DNA of 64,000 nt, from positions 1 through 64,000 of the IMG/VR virus record IMGVR_UViG_3300042891_000377; one strand, written 5' to 3'. Each line of letters starts with the position of its first letter. Position 1 is the stretch's first letter. This document shows positions 57,347 to 64,000 of the stretch, in pieces. Origin of the DNA: a virus. Made by a program: the position numbers and the translations under genes. Below the pieces are notes generated by a model, which saw only the letters and a program-made list of their open reading frames with translations, did not search any database and had not been told where the DNA came from.

Positions 57347-59371
57347 ATGATGAAAAATAAACTTAAAAAACTCCTAGTCAGTCCGTGGACTGCGTTAATT
57401 ACATTAGCTGTTATTGTAGTAGTAATCCTACAAGGACCTACATTCGTAGAGTCGGTTAGACTTAGATACTTTGACACACTGATTAGTGGCAAGGCTCCTA
57501 CAGAAAATAATATCTATACTGTAAACATAGATGAAGCAACATTAGACAAGTATGGGCAATGGCCATTTAAGCGTGACAAGTACGCAGACCTAATTGATGA
57601 CCTGTACAAACATGGCGCTGGCCTAGTTGTTTGGACTGTTATGATGCCAGAAGCAGACCGTCAAGGTGGCGATGCGGCCTTGGCATTAGAGTTAGAGGAC
57701 CATCCAGTTATCCTTACTAACATGCCCAGTGAAAAGTCTAAGAACATCCCACGTAAACCAGGCAGTGCTGTTATTGGTGACGAGTACAGCGACACAATTA
57801 TCACCTATCCGGGTATCATTGCTAACATTCCAGAACTAGAACGTAATGCCGCTGGTGTTGGTATTGCTAACACATTCCCAGAGGTAGATGGTGTTAATCG
57901 TCGACTACCATTGTTCGTTGGTTATGACAATAACGTATATCCAAGTATTCCGTTAGAAGTATTACGTGTTATATCGCAAGACTCAACATTCCAAGTTAAA
58001 CTAAATGAATTTGGTGTTGAGAAAATGCGCATACCAAGTTTCCGTCCTATCAGCACAGATAGCTTAGGTCGTATCTGGGTAGACTGGAGTCAAAAGTCAA
58101 CACAGGTATCAGCAGTCAACTTGCCTACAGACTTTGGTGGTGCTGTGGTTATTGTAGGCCTAAGTGCCGCAGGTTTAGCTAACCCAGTGCCAACTAGTAT
58201 CGGTAGCGTATGGCCACAAGATATGCAGGCCGCTGTTATTGGTACGTTAGCTAACAACGTAAACATTGAACGTCCATTCTGGGCAGACAATGCTGAACTG
58301 TTGGCTCTTATTGTTATCTCACTTATTATTTTAATCTTGAGCCGTTGGGTATATGTTGGCCTAGGAGTTGGCGTTGTATTGCTTGCGGCAATTACACCTG
58401 CAACAATGTATGCGTTTGCGCACTATAACTTCTTGTTTGATGCCATTGTGCCCACAGCAGGCGGTGTACTGGTTATGCTACACGCTTATGGTGTTAAGTT
58501 TATTAGCGAGTTCTTACAGAAACAACAGATCAAGAAACAATTTGGTAGCTACGTTAACCCTACTATTGTTGAACGCTTACAAAAGAATCCAGAGCTGATT
58601 AAACTAGGCGGCGAACGTAAAGAACTTTCAATTGTTATGACTGACCTACGTGGCTTCACAACACTTGGCGAATCGTTTGGTGATGATGTAGAAGGACTTA
58701 CACAGATCATGAATGACTACATGACAGCATTGAGTATTCCTGTGCTAAAGAATGATGGTACTTTAATTAAGTTTATCGGTGATGCTAGTTTACACGTACA
58801 CGGTGCTCCGTTGGATGATGCTAATCACGCTAAGACTGCGGTGCGTACTGCACTCGAAATGATCAAAGCCATTGAAGACTTTAACGTAGAACTTGTTGCT
58901 AGTGGCCGGCCACCGGTTGGTATGGGTGCTGGTGTTAACACAGGTGAAACCTTAATTGGTAACATTGGTGCTAAGAGCAAGTTTGGTTATGACGTTCTAG
59001 GTGACAGTGTAAGTACTGCGGCACGTTTAGAAGGACAAACTAAGTCATATGGTGTGTTACTAATCATCGGTCCTAAGACTGCTGAATACTGTAAAGATGA
59101 CTTCCCTGTAGTATGGTTAGACAACATTGCCGTTAAAGGTAAAACTATTGGCTTAGATATCTACACAGTTGGTCGTACTAATCTTTATATGCACGAGGAG
59201 TATCGTAAAGAATATACTCGTGGTAATTGGGGCAAGGCTATTGTATGGGCTAAAAAATTAGTCAACAACGATGATGTTGATATTAAACATTACTATGAAC
59301 TAATGATTGAACGTATGGAACAGGGTGTTCCTGCAAACTGGGATGGCACTTATCACGCCACTTCAAAATAA
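57347..59371 (+). CDS. CHASE2-sensor class III nucleotide cyclase
   Basis: 674 residues from ATG 57347 (ATG 57350 equally possible). A membrane segment (about residues 10-28) is followed by a periplasmic CHASE2 domain (about 30-310, RYFDTLISGKAPT, NIYTVNIDEATLDKYGQWPF), three membrane helices (about 320-395) and a class III cyclase domain (about 420-590). Metal-binding Asp residues lie in IVMTDLRGFT and KFIGDAS; FGYDVLGDSVSTAARLEGQ carries the catalytic Arg, but the usual Asn four residues before it is Ser. The product is probably cAMP. Phage-encoded signalling of this size is unusual. Confidence 0.85.
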   Translation: MMKNKLKKLLVSPWTALITLAVIVVVILQGPTFVESVRLRYFDTLISGKAPTENNIYTVNIDEATLDKYGQWPFKRDKYADLIDDLYKHGAGLVVWTVMMPEADRQGGDAALALELEDHPVILTNMPSEKSKNIPRKPGSAVIGDEYSDTIITYPGIIANIPELERNAAGVGIANTFPEVDGVNRRLPLFVGYDNNVYPSIPLEVLRVISQDSTFQVKLNEFGVEKMRIPSFRPISTDSLGRIWVDWSQKSTQVSAVNLPTDFGGAVVIVGLSAAGLANPVPTSIGSVWPQDMQAAVIGTLANNVNIERPFWADNAELLALIVISLIILILSRWVYVGLGVGVVLLAAITPATMYAFAHYNFLFDAIVPTAGGVLVMLHAYGVKFISEFLQKQQIKKQFGSYVNPTIVERLQKNPELIKLGGERKELSIVMTDLRGFTTLGESFGDDVEGLTQIMNDYMTALSIPVLKNDGTLIKFIGDASLHVHGAPLDDANHAKTAVRTALEMIKAIEDFNVELVASGRPPVGMGAGVNTGETLIGNIGAKSKFGYDVLGDSVSTAARLEGQTKSYGVLLIIGPKTAEYCKDDFPVVWLDNIAVKGKTIGLDIYTVGRTNLYMHEEYRKEYTRGNWGKAIVWAKKLVNNDDVDIKHYYELMIERMEQGVPANWDGTYHATSK

Positions 59372-59382
59372 AGGATTAGATT

Positions 59383-60108
59383 GTGTATCTAATAAACAAT
59401 CAACCTGTAATTGATCTGTCAGAATATGTTAATATGCAGAAGTTGTTTGATCAAAAATCACAGTTCGATTATGCTGTGGTTAAGAGTTCACCGCTGGTTA
59501 CTCCCGCTCGTTATTATCGCACACAATTCTTAGACCAACAACATCTTGGAATTTCAGATGTAATAGAAACATATAATAATTCAGATGAATTTGATTTCCT
59601 TCAAGACCTTAGAGATCACGGTCAATTGGCTAGTTGGTTAAGATACAATCAAAATCTTATATACGGACAACAAAGTGTTCCTATAATCTACCCAACAAAT
59701 TGGCTTACTAAACATATTGCAGATGAAACAGTCAAAACAGAAAACGTAAAATATTTTAAATTTTTATTTGATTGGTTAGCTGATGAACAAATATTTACTG
59801 AGTACGGTCGTGTAGTAGTATTTTTAAATGAGCCGGGAGTTTCAACACCAATTCATCAAGACTCTTCCGATGCATCACGAAAAGATGAATTCATTTGGTT
59901 AAGTCTCGGCGATAGGAAAAAGTTTTTTGTATACGATGAAAAAAATAAAGTTAAGCATTATTTAACAAGTGCTATCGGCACGTTTGATGCTACTAATTAT
60001 CATGGCGCTGATGCGGGGGAATTTGCATCGTGGAGTATGCGTATAGATGGTACATTCTCAGATTCATTTTTAATAAAAACTAATTTATATAAACATTTTA
60101 GGAATTAA
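59383..60108 (+). CDS. Cupin/JmjC-like 2OG-Fe(II) oxygenase
   Basis: 241 residues from GTG 59383 with AAAGGAT upstream. The metal triad is visible: GVSTPIHQDSSDAS (HxD) and DATNYHGADAG (second His), with SWSMRIDG providing an Arg for the 2-oxoglutarate carboxylate; VVVFLNEPG and WLSLGDRKKFFVYD are the barrel strands. JmjC-like enzymes hydroxylate proteins, including ribosomal ones, but the target is not known. It ends two bases before the peptidase gene. Confidence 0.65.
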   Translation: MYLINNQPVIDLSEYVNMQKLFDQKSQFDYAVVKSSPLVTPARYYRTQFLDQQHLGISDVIETYNNSDEFDFLQDLRDHGQLASWLRYNQNLIYGQQSVPIIYPTNWLTKHIADETVKTENVKYFKFLFDWLADEQIFTEYGRVVVFLNEPGVSTPIHQDSSDASRKDEFIWLSLGDRKKFFVYDEKNKVKHYLTSAIGTFDATNYHGADAGEFASWSMRIDGTFSDSFLIKTNLYKHFRN

Positions 60109-60109
60109 T

Positions 60110-60895
60110 ATGAAATATTTTATAGTATTAATACTGTTTCTATCAACGTCAGCTATAGCAAAACCTATTACTGCTAAAAGTTTTTTAGTGGCAGATAACA
60201 CAGGCGAAGTTATATTAGAAAAGAATGCCGACCGTGTACAGCCCATTGCTAGCATTACTAAACTAATGACAGTAATGGTAGTGCTAGACGCCCACCAAAA
60301 CTTAGATGAAATGATCACATTGGATCGCAGATTAGTTGGCAAGTATCACACTCGATTGCCTCGCAGTGTTAAACAACTTACTCGTGGTGAATTGATTGAT
60401 CTTGCTATTGTTAAGAGTGATAACCTTGCCGCATATACATTAGGCGCAAATTATCCGGGCGGTTTAACACGATGTATTGCTGAGATGAATCACATTGCGT
60501 TTGTACTAGGTATGTCAAATACCACATTTGCTGACCCAACAGGACTAGACGCAGACAACGTCAGTAACGCTCGTGACTTAGGCAAATTAGTTTTAGCCGC
60601 AAAAGAATATACGGAGATTACCGAAGCAAGTGGTAAACCTAATGTAAGTATCAAAGTTAAACGTCGTTGGTGGCAGTTTGGTAACACTAATCCAATGGTT
60701 AGAAATAGCAATGATGTACGAGTGAGTAAAACAGGTTATATAAATGAAAGTGGTGGTTGTGTGGTTATGCTACTTGATACTGAATTAGGACAACGTGTGA
60801 TTGTATTGTTGGGTAGTAAAAATACTCGTACACGTTTCCCAGAAGCACAAAAAATCGCTGTAACAGTTAGTAACAGCGATATTAATGTTGATTAG
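60110..60895 (+). CDS. pbpG: S11 peptidase, PBP7/D-Ala-D-Ala endopeptidase-like
   Basis: 261 residues. Signal peptide ends TSAIAK. The penicillin-binding motifs are SxxK in IASITKLMTV (Ser48, Lys51), SxN in VKSDNLAAY, and KTG in VSKTGYINESGG. Short length without the C-terminal domain of DacA matches PbpG (PBP7), which cleaves peptidoglycan cross-links in the periplasm. In a phage it may remodel the wall during release or superinfection, alongside the minus-strand lipase cassette that converges on it (4-bp overlap). Confidence 0.88.
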   Translation: MKYFIVLILFLSTSAIAKPITAKSFLVADNTGEVILEKNADRVQPIASITKLMTVMVVLDAHQNLDEMITLDRRLVGKYHTRLPRSVKQLTRGELIDLAIVKSDNLAAYTLGANYPGGLTRCIAEMNHIAFVLGMSNTTFADPTGLDADNVSNARDLGKLVLAAKEYTEITEASGKPNVSIKVKRRWWQFGNTNPMVRNSNDVRVSKTGYINESGGCVVMLLDTELGQRVIVLLGSKNTRTRFPEAQKIAVTVSNSDINVD

Positions 60896-61215
60896 TCACT
60901 GCCACCACTAGCGGCTTTATCGTCTTCTGATTTCTTATCAACATTGTTGATAGCTTTCTCAGCTTCTACACGTTCAAATTCAATTGTCTTACCGCGTAAA
61001 TGTAATACTGTGTTTACTTTTTGATTCAAACGTATCAAATCGTTGTCTAACATACGTATACGATCAATTAAGGCAATAAGCACAGTATTTGCGTCTGAAA
61101 TGACTGGTTTTACCTCTTTTGTAGCCCATTCCCACACGTATTTGATGATGAATCCCATACCCACTGCCATAACAATGGGAAAGCCATATTTGTTTACTAA
61201 ATCTACTACATCCAT
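60892..61215 (-). CDS. Holin-like N-anchored coiled-coil protein B
   Basis: 107 residues. An N-terminal membrane segment (KYGFPIVMAVGMGFIIKYVW, residues 9-28) is followed by an amphipathic helix with ALIDRIRMLDNDLIRLNQKVNTVLHLR and a charged Ser/Asp-rich tail. It shares GFP-x-x-MA, AL-x-x-R and D-x-IR-x-x-x-x-V with the gene at 62694, so the two are paralogues at the ends of one operon. Could be a pore or spanin-like lysis component. Confidence 0.6.
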   Translation of the reverse strand: MDVVDLVNKYGFPIVMAVGMGFIIKYVWEWATKEVKPVISDANTVLIALIDRIRMLDNDLIRLNQKVNTVLHLRGKTIEFERVEAEKAINNVDKKSEDDKAASGGSD

Positions 61216-61766
61216 AACATTATTCCTTGTGTTAGTAATACAATGCCTACAGCCGCTAGGCCAAAGCTACCCCAGAACATTAGCATACTAGCAGCAAGGA
61301 TACTAGCTGATAATAGAACAATGCTTAACTGGAACGCAGTGCTGGCATAACCAATCCACGGTAGTTGTGTTTTATAGTGATCACGATCTGCTTCTAACTG
61401 TTTAGCCTGTTTAAATAACTCTGGCTTACCTTCTGCGCCTTGATCATATGATAGAGCTTTTAGGTGATGATGTTCTGCTAGCTTTTTATCACCACGAGCA
61501 TTAGCTTCTTGCCCAGCTAGTTCATAGCTAGTTTGTTTAATACTTTTAGCTTGGTAGAATACCCATAGGTCATTGGCCTGTATGGTATTGTTCATTACTT
61601 TGCTGTTCAGACTACCTTGGAACCACATGGTAAATGCCAGTAAGGCTGCAAAGACATTAATTACTAATCCTGCTTTGCTTTTGATCATACTATCAGCGGT
61701 TTCTTTCTCGCCACCTTTCTCTTCGTTTTTGCGTATCATTTTGATTACTGTATCGTGTAATGCCAT
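61206..61766 (-). CDS. DUF4337-type membrane protein
   Basis: 186 residues from the ATG overlapping the lipase stop. A membrane helix near residue 35 (GLVINVFAALLAFTMWFQG), a charged middle with NDLWVFYQAKSIKQTSYELA, and two C-terminal membrane helices (about 130-180). The WxxYQAKSIKQ pattern is characteristic of DUF4337 proteins, whose function is unknown. Position between a lipase and holin-like gene suggests a membrane role. Confidence 0.65.
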   Translation of the reverse strand: MALHDTVIKMIRKNEEKGGEKETADSMIKSKAGLVINVFAALLAFTMWFQGSLNSKVMNNTIQANDLWVFYQAKSIKQTSYELAGQEANARGDKKLAEHHHLKALSYDQGAEGKPELFKQAKQLEADRDHYKTQLPWIGYASTAFQLSIVLLSASILAASMLMFWGSFGLAAVGIVLLTQGIMLWM

Positions 61767-62542
61767 TATCCATTGTCTCCGTTTTTCCAACGCTCTAATA
61801 TAGCCGCATAGCGTGTAATGCTGTGATTAGTAAAGAAGTTAATTTCTCGACGTTTAAGTCCTACTACAAATCCGCGCCATACGTCTTTAGTTACCTGCCA
61901 TGCTGTTGGAGCACGTAAATGACCATAGTGATTCATATAGTACATACCACCAAAGTGTTTGTATGGCCAGGGCGGAACACGTGCTACAATATCAGCATTG
62001 TTGACGAATCGGAAATGTAGTACACCTGTTGCTTCAATTTTCTTAATGTAATTTTTAGTGCCTACTTTTGGACTACCATAGGTAAACAAAGCCTGTGGAC
62101 TAGGACAGTCTTCTGAATACTGTAGACGGTACGCAACCAATGTGGCCATTGCGGCTCCTAGACTGTGTCCAGTACACCATACTGTACGTGTCTTACCATG
62201 ATCGTCGGCTAGGTCTTTTAGTTTAGGCCAAATGTTATCTACACTTTCTTTAAATCCACGATGGATCCATTTTACACCCGAGTCGCTTTTTACTGGACGA
62301 GCTTTTAGGTCACTGGCAATATCAGCAAACTCTGTAGGCTGTGTACCACGGCAGGCAATAATCAGATCAGTTTTGTTTTCTAACCAGTACGCTTGACTAC
62401 CTTTGATATCTATTAAGGTTGATTTAAACCCAAGTTCTTTAAATGCCGCTTTACCTTCCTTTTCATCCAAGTAAGCAAGTTCGCTAATTTTAGCAAATAG
62501 CCAGGCTTGTTCCGGAAACGCTCGCATGTTTATTGCAGACAT
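61766..62542 (-). CDS. Class 3 lipase
   Basis: 258 residues, no signal peptide. CRGTQPTEFADIASDL (oxyanion region), VWCTGHSLGAAMATLVAYRL (nucleophile elbow GHSLG), FVNNADIVARVPP (catalytic Asp) and TNHSITRYAAIL (catalytic His) form the lipase-3 triad. It would hydrolyse membrane lipids from the cytoplasmic side, or via a pore made by its small membrane neighbours. Class 3 lipases next to small membrane proteins occur in other T4-like phages. It overlaps the 54-aa gene upstream by 13 bp. Confidence 0.85.
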   Translation of the reverse strand: MSAINMRAFPEQAWLFAKISELAYLDEKEGKAAFKELGFKSTLIDIKGSQAYWLENKTDLIIACRGTQPTEFADIASDLKARPVKSDSGVKWIHRGFKESVDNIWPKLKDLADDHGKTRTVWCTGHSLGAAMATLVAYRLQYSEDCPSPQALFTYGSPKVGTKNYIKKIEATGVLHFRFVNNADIVARVPPWPYKHFGGMYYMNHYGHLRAPTAWQVTKDVWRGFVVGLKRREINFFTNHSITRYAAILERWKNGDNG

Positions 62543-62694
62543 AATACTACTCCTATAAGAATTCCAAAAAATACACCAACGGCAAAGGCTTTGAACATAT
62601 CTATGTCATCCCATACTGCTTGTTTCTTAAGCCATGCTTTTGTATGTGCTGGTAAGCTGTTGTGCCATCGTTCTAATTTAGTAGGTTCAAACAT
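62530..62694 (-). CDS. 54-aa single-pass membrane protein
   Basis: ATG at 62694, sharing a base with the stop of the upstream holin-like gene; stop at 62530 inside the lipase gene. It begins MFEPTKLERWHNSLPAHTK and ends in one hydrophobic helix, AFAVGVFFGILIGVVLCLQ. Coupled on both sides, it is part of the lipase cassette. Possible holin or antiholin. Confidence 0.65.
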   Translation of the reverse strand: MFEPTKLERWHNSLPAHTKAWLKKQAVWDDIDMFKAFAVGVFFGILIGVVLCLQ

Positions 62695-62975
62695 TAATCT
62701 CTCCGAGCGTCGTGTTTGCCATCTGCGCGACTAATACGGTCTACATCTGGACGTAGGCCTAGTGCGTTAGATACTACTGTATCGATACGTATAACGTCAT
62801 GGTTCATTGTTTTAACACGATTGTCTAATGCTGTGATGATACCGGCCATGCCTTTGATACTGCCAAGCACGCCTTGTAATAGTAATTTAATTGTAAGGTA
62901 AACAAAGTACCCGCCGGCTAATGCCATTGCAACGGGGAAGCCTAAATCGCCAATTAGTTTGAAAATATCGCCCAT
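62694..62975 (-). CDS. Holin-like N-anchored coiled-coil protein A
   Basis: 93 residues with AAGGAGTAG before the ATG; it heads the minus-strand cassette. A membrane segment (LGFPVAMALAGGYFVYLTIKLLL, split about residues 11-33) is followed by an amphipathic helix IITALDNRVKTMNHDVIRI and a basic end (DGKHDARRD). Paralogue of the gene at 60892. I recognise the pattern from T4-like marine phages. A lysis-timing function is plausible but unproven. Confidence 0.6.
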   Translation of the reverse strand: MGDIFKLIGDLGFPVAMALAGGYFVYLTIKLLLQGVLGSIKGMAGIITALDNRVKTMNHDVIRIDTVVSNALGLRPDVDRISRADGKHDARRD

Positions 62976-63026
62976 TAACTACTCCTTGAATTTTGTTATT
63001 ATTATACTAGTATTTATAGATTTTGG

Positions 63027-63055
63027 TTGACTTTTTGATTAGATGACTGTATAAT
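63027..63055 (+). promoter_or_regulatory. Strong early-type sigma70 promoter (repeat family)
   Basis: TTGACT (63027-63032), 17-bp spacer, TATAAT (63050-63055); ATG 63065 is nine bases on, so a leader of about three bases. Confidence 0.8.
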
Positions 63056-63064
63056 CATAAAACT

Positions 63065-63364
63065 ATGAGAATAACTAAACTAAATGGTCGATTCAACGCT
63101 AACAAAAAATGGGGTTATACTTATTCTATAACCTTTAATGGCTTTGATTGGAAAAGATTCTACGCATTTAAAGCACAGGCCAAGGCAATGTTTGGTGATA
63201 GCATTGAGATGAAAAAGTCTTTTTTATGGCGAGAAGATACTGTTTTGTTGCGTTCAGCTCCTTGGGCGTTCCATTATGGCAAATCATCAAAGCCTATGAT
63301 GATATACTTTCGCGACAAGACTGACATGGAACAGTGTGTGATGATGTTTGCTTTGACATCTTAA
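63065..63364 (+). CDS. Early-type protein of the 'FxLRW-tail' family (distant)
   Basis: 99 residues. MRITKLNGRFNANKKWGYTY, FAFHYGK-like aromatic centre and an ending MMIYFRDKTDMEQCVMMFALTS that follows the F-x-D...MF-x-L pattern of the small proteins at 26442-28664. No Shine-Dalgarno sequence: the ATG is only a few bases from the predicted +1. Function unknown. Confidence 0.6.
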   Translation: MRITKLNGRFNANKKWGYTYSITFNGFDWKRFYAFKAQAKAMFGDSIEMKKSFLWREDTVLLRSAPWAFHYGKSSKPMMIYFRDKTDMEQCVMMFALTS

Positions 63365-63372
63365 TATTTTGG

Positions 63373-63401
63373 TTGACTTTTGAGTAAGTAGGCTGTATAA
63401 T
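63373..63401 (+). promoter_or_regulatory. Strong early-type sigma70 promoter (repeat family)
   Basis: TTGACT (63373-63378), 17-bp spacer, TATAAT (63396-63401), leader CTAACAACACGGAGCAATAA as at 29393. Confidence 0.85.
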
Positions 63402-63433
63402 GCTATACATAAACTAACAACACGGAGCAATAA

Positions 63434-63718
63434 ATGGCATACGTAGTCTACAACAAAGAAACAACTAAAACAATACGAGCTAAAGCATATGGTAAAGAGT
63501 ATTATGCCACAGAAGCTGCCGCTAAAGCGTTCTTAACACGTATGACCAAAATGGGCTATCGTAAAGAAGACTTTGCCGTAGCAGAAATCAGTGACTTCCG
63601 TGCTAACATTGAAAAGTATGAAACAGTTACTAACTTAATGTCAGGTAAACCTGTTCGCCAAAGCGTGAATACTCCATTGAGTTGTGATGTTAGCTCAGAA
63701 ACATATTGGAGTATGTAA
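63434..63718 (+). CDS. Small early-type protein
   Basis: 94 residues, CGGAGC before the ATG. MAYVVYNKETTKTIRAKAYGK and YYATEAAAKAFLTRMTKMGYRKEDFAVAEI suggest a compact alpha-beta fold, with a Ser/Thr-rich C-terminus. No catalytic motif. Its promoter is one of the repeated early set. Confidence 0.6.
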   Translation: MAYVVYNKETTKTIRAKAYGKEYYATEAAAKAFLTRMTKMGYRKEDFAVAEISDFRANIEKYETVTNLMSGKPVRQSVNTPLSCDVSSETYWSM

Positions 63719-63726
63719 GATTTTGG

Positions 63727-63755
63727 TTGACTTTTTGGTTAAATGACTGTATAAT
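63727..63755 (+). promoter_or_regulatory. Strong early-type sigma70 promoter (repeat family)
   Basis: TTGACT (63727-63732), 17-bp spacer, TATAAT (63750-63755), followed by the shared CTAACAACACAGGAGCAATAA leader. Confidence 0.85.
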
Positions 63756-63788
63756 GTTACACATACACTAACAACACAGGAGCAATAA

Positions 63789-64000
63789 ATGGACTTTCAA
63801 GCTATTCACAATGAAGCACAAACAGCAGCAACTAACGCTCAAAATGCATTTCTTAAAACATACGGCGAAATGGCCTACTGTGGTTTTGCCTGGGTTAATG
63901 TTTATGTAGATCGTACTAACTCAACAGAAGCTAAGGGTTTACTTGGTGTTGGCTTTAAGAAAGACTACCGTCCTAAATGTTTAAACTTGTGGAGCCCAGG
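63789..64000 (+). CDS. Early-type T4-like hypothetical protein (3' partial)
   Basis: Open from ATG 63789 to the window end, 70 residues visible, with AGGAGC before the ATG. Begins MDFQAIHNEAQTAATNAQNA and continues YGEMAYCGFAWVNVYVDRT, a pattern seen in T4-like marine phages. The rest lies outside the window. Function unknown. Confidence 0.65.
   Translation, partial: MDFQAIHNEAQTAATNAQNAFLKTYGEMAYCGFAWVNVYVDRTNSTEAKGLLGVGFKKDYRPKCLNLWSP

Noticed and set aside
1-64000. tRNA genes, CRISPR arrays or an integrase
   Set aside because: No TTCGA-type T-loop with cloverleaf arms, no regularly spaced repeat array and no recombinase motif were found by eye.

Overview
The window is AT-rich, densely packed DNA from a T4-like (Myoviridae-type) bacteriophage. 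The evidence is a T4-type replication set (gp61-like primase, gp41-like helicase, DexA-like exonuclease, NrdA/NrdB/glutaredoxin), many small proteins of the kind shared by marine and freshwater T4-like phages, tail-fibre and other virion-like genes, short intergenic gaps and repeated T4-late-type promoter words (NATAAATA or NTAAATA). The cargo points to a methylotrophic host, probably a streamlined Methylophilales betaproteobacterium (inference): a lanthanide-type methanol dehydrogenase (XoxF), a PqqA peptide for its PQQ cofactor, and a small cytochrome c.

Layout. 1-4009: end of a large tail fibre/adhesin, a LamG-like protein and a 43-residue ORF. 4031-10318: primase, helicase, a glycosyltransferase-like protein, a 2OG-Fe(II) oxygenase-like protein and two radical SAM proteins. 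10402-16268: T4-like hypothetical and virion-like genes, including a KWDG ligase-like protein. 16413-17616: an Fe-S cluster operon whose iscU is interrupted. 17644-26450: glycosyltransferase-like protein, PD-(D/E)XK nuclease, nrdA-nrdB-grx, virion-like genes and a zincin. 26442-30367: a DNA methyltransferase among tiny paralogous proteins, then early-type genes with near-identical promoters. 30441-35596: structural, adhesin and membrane proteins. 35638-43673: ribosomal protein bS21, B12-type radical SAM, DnaK-Hsp20-ClpS, nucleotidyltransferase, exonuclease, two desaturases and a hexapeptide acyltransferase. 44061-48472: a curli-like secretion and amyloid operon. 48624-57231: porin, XoxF, a Pho-box-preceded PlcP-PstS-OprP operon, PqqA, HNH endonuclease, peroxiredoxin and cytochrome c. 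57347-62975: CHASE2 nucleotide cyclase, 2OG oxygenase, PBP7-like peptidase and a minus-strand lipase/holin-like cassette. 63065-64000: more early genes.

Working together (inference): the phage appears to refit an infected methylotroph. XoxF, PqqA and cytochrome c would sustain methanol oxidation. PlcP would release phosphate from membrane phospholipid, while OprP and PstS import it. Desaturases would adjust the membrane, and DnaK/Hsp20/ClpS would steer protein folding and turnover. The CsgF/CsgG pore with curlin-repeat proteins could decorate the infected cell or act in release.

Two regulatory themes recur. Several promoters place +1 on or next to the start codon, predicting leaderless mRNAs. 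In contrast, the long-leader host-like genes (dnaK, porin, xoxF) begin with a hairpin at the predicted 5' end. No tRNA, rRNA, CRISPR array or integrase was seen. No gene-free stretch exceeds 300 bases.
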